A stretch of DNA of 12,513 nucleotides from an uncultured Gemmatimonadota bacterium. Its GTDB lineage: Bacteria; Gemmatimonadota; Gemmatimonadetes; Gemmatimonadales; GWC2-71-9. The stretch spans positions 1 through 12,513 of the forward strand of contig CAMLLJ010000068.1 in the NCBI GenBank assembly GCA_946480845.1, given 5' to 3'. The first letter of the stretch is position 1. Every line of letters starts with the position of its first letter. This document shows, one piece after another, positions 1 through 5,504 of this stretch. The notes under the pieces are model-generated. The model was not told the origin of the DNA. It did not search any database and saw only the letters and a list, made by a program, of their open reading frames with translations. The position numbers and the translations under genes were made by a program.

Positions 1-2
1 AG

Positions 3-644
3 TGGTCGCACCAGCGGATCCTCGGGGCCGTCGAGCGGCACGAGGTGGACCTGCTCATCGGCACCCAGATGATCGCCAAGGGGCTCGACTTTCCCAACGT
101 GACGCTGGTCGGCGTCGTGGATGCCGACACCGGCCTGCACCTTCCCGACTTCCGTGCCGCCGAGCGGAGCTTCCAGCTCCTGGCCCAGGTGGCGGGGCGG
201 GCGGGGCGCGGTCCCCGCGGCGGGCGCGTGCTGGTGCAGACGCGCTCGCCGGGCCACCATGCCCTCACCTTCGCCTCGCGCCACGATACCATCGGCTTCC
301 TCGAGGCCGAGCTGGCCCTGCGGCAGAGCCCGCCGGCGCCGCCGGTGCTCTCGCTGGTGAACCTCGTGGCATCGGGCGAGGACGAGAAGCAGGTCGGCCT
401 GACGGCGGCAAAGCTGGCGGACTGGTACGGGCGGGTGGTGCAGCGGCTGGACCTGCCGGTCGCGGTGCTGGGCCCGGCTCCCTGCGCCATCACGCGGATC
501 AAGGACCGGTGGCGGTGGCACGTGGTGCTGCGCGGGCCCTCGCCGGCGCTCGGGCGGCTGGTGCGACGCACGGCGAAGGTGCTGGCTCGGCGGCGCTCCG
601 AGGTCGCGGTCATCATCGACCGCGACCCGGTCAGCATGCTCTGA
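3..644 (+). CDS. priA: Primosomal protein N' (PriA helicase), C-terminal part, 5' end outside window
   Basis: PriA is the superfamily 2 DNA helicase that reloads the replisome at stalled forks. About 213 codons of its C-terminal end are present; the frame is open from the window edge, so the start lies upstream. Visible hallmarks are the helicase motif V region (IGTQMIAKGLDFPNVTLVGV), the DTGLHLPDFRAAER segment and the motif VI arginine finger (QVAGRAGRG). The C-terminal domain ends in the family-typical KDRWRWH segment and IDRDPVSML terminus, so the 3' end is intact. The zinc-binding and Walker A parts are not in view. The linker after the helicase domain (RQSPPAPPVLSLVNL) is a little unlike the usual YPPF-type segment. 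The gene converges on the TonB receptor with only 15 bases between the stops and no clear terminator hairpin there. Confidence 0.95.
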   Translation, partial: WSHQRILGAVERHEVDLLIGTQMIAKGLDFPNVTLVGVVDADTGLHLPDFRAAERSFQLLAQVAGRAGRGPRGGRVLVQTRSPGHHALTFASRHDTIGFLEAELALRQSPPAPPVLSLVNLVASGEDEKQVGLTAAKLADWYGRVVQRLDLPVAVLGPAPCAITRIKDRWRWHVVLRGPSPALGRLVRRTAKVLARRRSEVAVIIDRDPVSML

Positions 645-659
645 TCCTACCGACTGATC

Positions 660-2765
660 TCAGCGGCGCCGCGGGCCGAGCCGGATCTCGGCGCCCGCGT
701 ACCCGTTGCGGCCGGGAGCCGGTTCAAACACCCGCCCGAACGCCCCGTTCACCGTCACCGACCCGACGTAACTCCGGCCCCACAGGTTGTTCACGCCGGC
801 GAAGGGCATGAGCACGGCGCGCCCCGTCTCGATGCTCCAGGTCGCGCGGAGGCTGGTGATCCCGATCCCCCAGCCGGGCACCTCGAGCGTGTTCGCGTCA
901 TCGGCATAGAGCGACGAGGCGATCCGGTGCTCGACATCGAGCGTCGCCCGGGGGAAGGGCTCGAGCATCGCCGACAGCCGGACGTTGTGCTCGGGCACGC
1001 CGGGCACCACGTTGCCGTCGAAGGGATCCGCACCGGCTGCCGGATCGATGCGGTAGCGCGAGAACCGATAGCGCGCCCAGGTGTAGGCGGCGTCGAGCCG
1101 GAGCCAACTCGATGCCGCCGCCGACATCGCCACTTCGGCGCCGTCCTGGCGCAGCCGCCCGGCGTTCCGGAAGAAGGCGCGGCCCCCGATCTCCTCGAAC
1201 TGCACGATGGCGTCAGTCACCACGCCGATATAGCCGGCCGCCGACCACGCGACCGGACCCGCGGACCCGCGGGCCCCGACCTCGTAGACGACGCTTCGCT
1301 GCGGGCCCAGCTCGGCGTTGAATCCGCCGCCGCCCGAGGGGGCGTTGGCCAGCTCGGTGGTCGTCGGCGTCTCGAACGCGGTCGCGATGTTCGCGTATGG
1401 CGTGACGGCCCCGAGCGCCACGCTCACGCCGGCGTTGCCGCTCCACGCCGACATCGTCCGCCTGCCGCTGTTGTCGCTGCCGTCACCGAGGTGCCGGTCG
1501 GAAACCTGGAACGTCACGCCGTCGCGGCGGACGCCCGCACTCGCGGTCCACCGCGGGGCCGGCTGCCACGCGGCCTGGAGGAACGCCCCCCGCTCCGTGA
1601 CCAGCTCGCGCTGGTCGAGCTGGACGCTGTCGGTCGGCACGCCTGCGTCCGCGAGCCGGTTGGTGCGGTCGTCGCGCAGCCGCTGCAGCTCGACGCCCGC
1701 CGTCATCCGCGGGGCGAGCGGCCCGGCGCCGAGCGCGTAGGCACCGCTCAGCCGCACGCCGCCCGAGCGCCGCCGGATGCCGATGAAGGTGCTGGTGGCC
1801 AGCGGGTTGTCGAGCCGGCGCGCAACCCCGAAGACGGCAGCCGAGAGTTCTCCCCGGGCCGCGGCATGGTGCACCGCGAGCGCGAGCTGGCTCTGGGTGA
1901 CGTCCTTGCCGGCGTTGCGCAGGATGTTGTTGGGCGCCGCCGAATCGTGCCTGGCGTCGAGCTCTGCCTGGGTGAGCGCGCCCGGGTTGTCGGCGCGTGG
2001 CGCGTCGGCATGCGAGGCCTGGAGCGAGAGCAGCGTCCGGGATGTGACGGTGTACTCACCGCGCGCCGCGAGCTGCACGGCCCGCGCTTCGCTGTGCTGC
2101 CGGAAGCCCCCGCTCGAGAAGCCGCCCGCGGTGAGCGTTGCGCCGAGCGGTCCGGCGCGGCCGCTGGCGCGGCCCAGCCATCGCGCCAGGCCGAACGACC
2201 CCGCCTCGAACCGCGCGGAGCCCGCCAGAGGCGCTGCACCGGCCCGGGCGGATTCCAGCGCGATCACGCCGCCCGACCCATTGCCGTAGAGCGCGCCGGC
2301 CGGACCGCGCAGCACCTCGATCCGCCTGAGCGCGCCCCAGTCCACGTTGCTGAGCTGGGTCTGGCCGTCCGGAAGCGTCTGCGGAATGCCGTCGAGGAGG
2401 ACCTTGATGCCCCGCACGCCGAAGTTGGCGCGCCCGCCAAACCCGCGCAGCGAGATGCGCTGGTCGAGCGAGTAGTTGTAGCGGTTGGCGACGTAGAGTC
2501 CGGGCACGCCGCCGAGCACCTCGTCGGGCCCGAGACCGGCGCGGCCGCGGGCCAGGTCGGCACTGTCGAGTACGGTCACCGCGGCCGGGATGCGCGCCAG
2601 CGCCTCGTCGGCGCGCCGCACCGTCACGACCAGCGGGGGCAGCACGACGGGTACGCTGTCGCGCGGCGGGGCCACCTGGGCTGACGCACGGCGGCCCCCC
2701 ACGGGCAGGCCCGCCACGATGAGCAGGATCCGGAACCACCAGGCCGGCCGCCGTGCGCTCGACAT
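660..2765 (-). CDS. TonB-dependent outer-membrane receptor, YncD/PqqU-like (candidate PQQ importer)
   Basis: This 701-residue outer-membrane barrel takes up a scarce ligand using TonB energy. Residues 1-29 look like a signal peptide (WWFRILLIVAGL core, cleavage after ASA). A likely TonB box (PPLVVTV) lies near 43-49, and the plug domain spans about 55-175 (SLRGFGGRANFGVRGI, LLDGIPQTLPDG, RIEVLRGPAGALYGNGSGGV). The rest is the barrel, closing with YVGSVTVN and FEPAPGRNGYAG. Recalled from memory, the plug wording, FETPT..EL, the FRNAG..RQDG segment and the closing segment all resemble E. coli YncD (PqqU), which imports PQQ and is about 700 residues long. The family match is fairly strong, but the ligand is inference; a siderophore or other ligand is possible. 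The chain ends in LGPRRR rather than the usual terminal aromatic residue. The ATG has no Shine-Dalgarno. The gene is divergent from the cyclodeaminase operon and convergent with priA. Confidence 0.9.
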   Translation of the reverse strand: MSSARRPAWWFRILLIVAGLPVGGRRASAQVAPPRDSVPVVLPPLVVTVRRADEALARIPAAVTVLDSADLARGRAGLGPDEVLGGVPGLYVANRYNYSLDQRISLRGFGGRANFGVRGIKVLLDGIPQTLPDGQTQLSNVDWGALRRIEVLRGPAGALYGNGSGGVIALESARAGAAPLAGSARFEAGSFGLARWLGRASGRAGPLGATLTAGGFSSGGFRQHSEARAVQLAARGEYTVTSRTLLSLQASHADAPRADNPGALTQAELDARHDSAAPNNILRNAGKDVTQSQLALAVHHAAARGELSAAVFGVARRLDNPLATSTFIGIRRRSGGVRLSGAYALGAGPLAPRMTAGVELQRLRDDRTNRLADAGVPTDSVQLDQRELVTERGAFLQAAWQPAPRWTASAGVRRDGVTFQVSDRHLGDGSDNSGRRTMSAWSGNAGVSVALGAVTPYANIATAFETPTTTELANAPSGGGGFNAELGPQRSVVYEVGARGSAGPVAWSAAGYIGVVTDAIVQFEEIGGRAFFRNAGRLRQDGAEVAMSAAASSWLRLDAAYTWARYRFSRYRIDPAAGADPFDGNVVPGVPEHNVRLSAMLEPFPRATLDVEHRIASSLYADDANTLEVPGWGIGITSLRATWSIETGRAVLMPFAGVNNLWGRSYVGSVTVNGAFGRVFEPAPGRNGYAGAEIRLGPRRR

Positions 2766-2770
2766 GCGGG

Positions 2771-2800
2771 AGTGTAGACGCCGCAGGGCGCTCCGTGCAA
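2771..2800 (-). promoter_or_regulatory. Candidate promoter of the TonB receptor, possibly leaderless
   Basis: Reading the minus strand, TTGCAC (2800-2795) and TACACT (2776-2771) are separated by 18 bases and resemble a sigma70 -35/-10 pair. The -10-like hexamer ends only 5 bases before the ATG at 2765, so transcription would start at or next to the start codon. There is no Shine-Dalgarno, which fits a leaderless mRNA. This rests on sequence inspection only, and GC-rich DNA gives chance matches. Confidence 0.3.
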
Positions 2801-2831
2801 CACGGGGGTTCCAGCCGCATACCGCCCCGCC

Positions 2832-2839
2832 TACTTTTC
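2832..2839 (+). promoter_or_regulatory. Candidate -10 element of the cyclodeaminase-fur-ccdA operon
   Basis: TACTTTTC at 2832-2839 is the only AT-rich patch in the 82-base divergent gap (2766-2847). Its first six bases resemble a -10 hexamer and end 10 bases before the ATG at 2848. The whole octamer also resembles the TAnnTTTG element of Bacteroidota promoters. There is no convincing -35 box and no Shine-Dalgarno, so the mRNA may have a leader of only a few bases. No AT-rich Fur-box-like palindrome is seen here. Confidence 0.25.
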
Positions 2840-2847
2840 ACGGCTCT

Positions 2848-3939
2848 ATGAGCCCAGCGCCAGACACCCTGCCGGACTTCTCGAAGCCGCCGTTCGCGGG
2901 CGCGCCGGAAGCCCGGTTCGAGCCCCTGCCGGCGGACGGCGTCCTTCCCGAAGGATTCTTCTCGACCTCGAACCTGCCCACCTACGTGCATGTGGGCGGA
3001 CGCTGGATCGCGCCCACCCGCCCGCGCATGGACTGCGTGATCGTGCGGCGGGCCGGCGTGCTCGAGACCATCGAGCCCCGCCGTCTCGCGCGCGGGGAGC
3101 TCATCGCCATGGGCGAGGCGGAGGATGGAAGCGAAGGGATCGTGGTGCATTCAGCCGGTTTCCTCGGCGGTGGGCACGGTGCCAACGAATTCCGCTTCAT
3201 GTCCACCGAAGTGAGCCGCGAGCGGCCGGTCAACTACGAGGAGCTGGCCGGGCGGCTGGTGGAGGAGAGGCAGCGCGGCGGCTACCTCCTCTGGGTGGCG
3301 GGGCCGGCGCTGGTGCATTCGCGGGCGCGGACCGACTTCGAGTGGTTCATCGCCAACGGGTTCGTCCAGGCGGTGCTGGTCGGCAACGCCGTGGCGGTGC
3401 ACGATATCGAGGCCGCGATCTTCGGCACCACCCTCGGCATGACCAGTACGGGACAGCCGACGGAGGGCGGGCACGGCCTGCACATGCGGGCAATCAACCG
3501 CGTGCGAGCCGCCGGGTCGATCGAGGCGGCCGTGGCCGGCGGGCTGATCCGGAGCGGCATCATGCACGCGCTGGTCACCCACCAGGTGCCATACGTGCTC
3601 GCCGGCTCGATCCGCGACGACGGTCCGCTGCCGGGCGTGGTCACCGATTCGCTGGCCGCGCAGGATGCTATGCGCGAGCATACCGTCCTGGCCACCGGCG
3701 CCATCTTCGTGGCGACGGCCCTCCACGCCATTGCCGTGGGCAACATGCTGCCCGCCTTCCATACCCGGCGCGGCGCGCCCGAGCCGCTCATGACCATCTG
3801 CGTGGACCAGACCGAGTTCGTGGTCAACAAGCTGAAGGACCGCGGCACCCACCAGGCGTACGGGGTCGTCACCAACGCACAGGACTTCATGCACGTGCTC
3901 CGCTTCTACGTCGAGCGCGCGCCGGCATCCGCGGCATGA
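2848..3939 (+). CDS. Ornithine cyclodeaminase / LOR-SDH family protein (TIGR00300 type)
   Basis: The 363-residue product belongs to the LOR/SDH family, whose archaeal members and the C-terminal half of cyanobacterial AgrE/ArgZ convert L-ornithine to L-proline plus ammonia with NAD. It is unrelated to the mu-crystallin-type cyclodeaminase. Family segments visible from the sequence are EGFFSTSNLPTYVHVGGRW (about 35-53) and MDCVIVRR (about 60-67). Further on are HSAGFLGGGHG, VLVGNAVAVHDIEAAIFGTT (the nucleotide-binding core), GSIRDDGPLPGVVTDSLAAQ, LHAIAVGNMLP and KLKDRGTHQAYGVVTN. Archaeal relatives carry about 90 extra N-terminal residues that are missing here. The ATG at 2848 was chosen because the family-like sequence begins shortly after it; the frame stays open upstream, but that part reads as shadow of the divergent gene. 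It is first in a four-gene operon, and its stop overlaps the next start. Ornithine as substrate is inferred; related amino acids are possible. Confidence 0.85.
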   Translation: MSPAPDTLPDFSKPPFAGAPEARFEPLPADGVLPEGFFSTSNLPTYVHVGGRWIAPTRPRMDCVIVRRAGVLETIEPRRLARGELIAMGEAEDGSEGIVVHSAGFLGGGHGANEFRFMSTEVSRERPVNYEELAGRLVEERQRGGYLLWVAGPALVHSRARTDFEWFIANGFVQAVLVGNAVAVHDIEAAIFGTTLGMTSTGQPTEGGHGLHMRAINRVRAAGSIEAAVAGGLIRSGIMHALVTHQVPYVLAGSIRDDGPLPGVVTDSLAAQDAMREHTVLATGAIFVATALHAIAVGNMLPAFHTRRGAPEPLMTICVDQTEFVVNKLKDRGTHQAYGVVTNAQDFMHVLRFYVERAPASAA

Positions 3940-4319
3940 GCGCGCCCGGCGCCGGCCCCGGCTGGGAGAAGCTCGCGCTCCGCGTGGCGGAGCTGCTGCC
4001 GGCGGGTGACATCGACGGCGTGTGGGTCTTCCCCGTGCTGCGCCAGGACCAGCGCGAATGGGGCACGGCCGTGCTCACCCGGGTCGAGGGCGAGCAGGGA
4101 GAGCGCCGCCGGATCTACACCGCGCGCTTCATGCTCCAGGTGAAGGGCAAGGAGCGCGGCAAGTTCGAGGCGACGGTGGAGGAAGTCGGCAGCGGCCCGC
4201 TGGAGAACCTCCCCGCGCTGCTGCTCGACGTGCACCGGCGCACCGACGACGAGGTGCCGCCGGTCGAGATCGACCCCTCGGCCTGGTTCGCGCCGGTGGA
4301 CCATGGCGCGGCTCGCTAG
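3936..4319 (+). CDS. Uncharacterised 127-residue protein in the cyclodeaminase-fur operon
   Basis: I do not recognise this family. The product is soluble, without signal peptide, membrane segment or cysteine. It appears to be mixed alpha/beta: an N-terminal helix (WEKLALRVAELLP), then strand-like stretches (GVWVFPVLRQ, WGTAVLTRV, RRIYTARFMLQVKG, KFEATVEEVG), then a helix (LENLPALLLDVHRR) and an acidic, proline-rich tail ending near SAWFAPVDH. The ATG at 3936 overlaps the previous stop (ATGA), and the 3' end overlaps fur by 17 bases, so translation is probably coupled to both neighbours. These overlaps, with codon use like the neighbours, are the main reason to accept it as a gene. No Shine-Dalgarno is visible. 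It could be a small partner or regulator of the enzyme or of Fur, but nothing in the sequence decides this. Confidence 0.75.
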   Translation: MSAPGAGPGWEKLALRVAELLPAGDIDGVWVFPVLRQDQREWGTAVLTRVEGEQGERRRIYTARFMLQVKGKERGKFEATVEEVGSGPLENLPALLLDVHRRTDDEVPPVEIDPSAWFAPVDHGAAR

Positions 4320-4779
4320 CGCCGAGCGGAGCGAGCTCCTCGAGCGGTTCCGGCGCTGGCTCCGCGACCACCGCCTTCCGGTCACCGCCCAGCGTGATCA
4401 TGTCGCCGAGACGGTGTTTGGCTCCGACGAGCACCTCTCGGTGGAGGCCATCGCACGCCGGCTCCGGGAGCGAGGGGTGCAGGTGGGCGTCGCCACGATC
4501 TATCGGACCCTCGGGCTCCTGGTGAGCGCCGGCCTGGTGCGCGAGCACGAGTTCGGCGAGGGGTTCCGGCGCTTCGAGCCGGCGGGCGGCGAGGACGCGC
4601 ACGGCCACCTGATCTGCGTCCGCTGCGGGCGGGTGGTGGAATTCGAGAACGAGCGGCTCGAGCGGATGCTGCCGGTGGTCGCGGACGAGCACGCGTTCCA
4701 GCACCGGCGGCACCGGGTCGAGATCTTCGGCACCTGCCGCGAGTGCCTTCAGCGGGAACTGGGGGGCATCACGGGATGA
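4303..4779 (+). CDS. Fur-family metal-responsive transcription regulator
   Basis: This 158-residue protein is a dimeric, metal-dependent DNA-binding regulator of the Fur/Zur/PerR superfamily. The N-terminal winged helix contains PVTAQRDHVAETVF and the recognition helix VGVATIYRTLGLLVSAGLV (about 61-79). The C-terminal dimer domain has HGHLICVRCGRVVEF (about 100-114) and IFGTCRECLQ (about 141-150). Cys105/108 and Cys145/148 form a likely structural zinc site. His44, His100, His102, Glu113 and the His residues at 134-137 are candidate sensing ligands. Which metal it senses cannot be read from the sequence; Fur, Zur or PerR roles are all possible. The ATG at 4303 lies 17 bases inside the previous gene, preceded by a close GGTGGA. 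The stop overlaps the ccdA start (ATGA). It is the third gene of its operon, so it may be made constitutively with the enzyme or may autoregulate the whole unit. Confidence 0.93.
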   Translation: MARLASAERSELLERFRRWLRDHRLPVTAQRDHVAETVFGSDEHLSVEAIARRLRERGVQVGVATIYRTLGLLVSAGLVREHEFGEGFRRFEPAGGEDAHGHLICVRCGRVVEFENERLERMLPVVADEHAFQHRRHRVEIFGTCRECLQRELGGITG

Positions 4780-5504
4780 GCGACAGCGTATCGGTGGGCG
4801 TCCTGGTCGCCTTCACGGCGGGGCTGCTGAGCTTTCTTTCGCCCTGCGTGCTGCCGCTGGTGCCGTCGTACATCGGGTTTCTGACTGGGATGACGGCGCC
4901 GGACGCGGTGCACCGGCGCCGCATTACCGTGACCCACGCGCTGTTCTTCGTGCTCGGCTTCACGCTGGTGTTCCTTGCGCTCGGCGCCGGCGCCTCCGCG
5001 TTCGGGGCCGCGCTCAAGTCCCAGAAGCTGCTGGTCGCGCGGATAGGCGGCGTGCTCATCATCCTGTTCGGGCTGTGGACCGTGGGCATCCTCAAGGTTC
5101 CGTTCCTCGAGCGGGAGCAGCGCCTCCAGGTGGACGAGAAGCCCGTGGGCTACCTTGGCTCGTCGCTGGTGGGCATGGCCTTCGCCGCCGGGTGGGTGCC
5201 ATGCATTGGTCCGATTCTCGGCGCCATCCTCGGGCTCGCCGCCACCCAGGGCGATTTCTCGCGTGGCATGTCACTGCTGGTGGCGTACTCGGCAGGGCTG
5301 GCGATTCCGTTCGTGCTCGCCGCCTTTGCCCTCGACGCATTCCTCGACTGGTTCAAGGGGTTCCGCAGGCATCTCGGCAAGGTGAAGCTGGCCAGCGGCA
5401 TTCTGCTGATCGCGGTCGGCATCCTCATGGTGTCCGGTGAATTCACCCGGATCGCCGGGTGGCTCTCAGACCTGACGCCCGAGTTCCTCCGCCGCCGGCT
5501 CTAG
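4776..5504 (+). CDS. ccdA: CcdA/DsbD-type membrane thiol-disulfide electron carrier
   Basis: CcdA proteins pass electrons from cytoplasmic thioredoxin across the inner membrane to periplasmic thiol proteins, for example for cytochrome c maturation. The 242-residue product has about six hydrophobic helices. The two redox cysteines sit in the expected places, Cys24 (LSFLSPCVLPLVPSY) and Cys143 (AAGWVPCIGPILGAILG). The size matches free-standing CcdA; there is no DsbD-like periplasmic domain. The ATG at 4776 was preferred over an in-frame upstream start at 4743 because it overlaps the fur stop as ATGA, has GGGGGG about 9 bases upstream and begins just before the first helix. It is the last gene of the operon. 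Its final 39 bases overlap the end of the convergent ABC transporter gene, leaving no room for a separate terminator. No thioredoxin-like partner gene is beside it. Confidence 0.93.
   Translation: MSDSVSVGVLVAFTAGLLSFLSPCVLPLVPSYIGFLTGMTAPDAVHRRRITVTHALFFVLGFTLVFLALGAGASAFGAALKSQKLLVARIGGVLIILFGLWTVGILKVPFLEREQRLQVDEKPVGYLGSSLVGMAFAAGWVPCIGPILGAILGLAATQGDFSRGMSLLVAYSAGLAIPFVLAAFALDAFLDWFKGFRRHLGKVKLASGILLIAVGILMVSGEFTRIAGWLSDLTPEFLRRRL

Noticed and set aside
645..659. Terminator between priA and the receptor gene
   Set aside because: Only 15 bases separate the stops, and no hairpin with a T-run is visible across this junction.
927..2684. 585-codon open frame antisense to the TonB receptor
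   Set aside because: The opposite frame has clear plug and barrel motifs. The antisense product is low-complexity Arg/Pro/Gly/Ala text with no family resemblance, as expected from high-GC DNA.
2590..2847. Upstream extension of the cyclodeaminase frame
   Set aside because: It runs over the divergent receptor's signal peptide, and the added residues are Arg-rich shadow. The ATG at 2848 is close to where family similarity starts.
2766..2847. Fur box in the divergent gap
   Set aside because: The gap is GC-rich and has no palindrome resembling GATAATGATAATCATTATC. Regulation by the downstream Fur cannot be read from this sequence.
3151..3894. 247-codon open frame antisense to the cyclodeaminase gene
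   Set aside because: It is a shadow of a gene with conserved LOR/SDH segments; its product has no recognisable motif.
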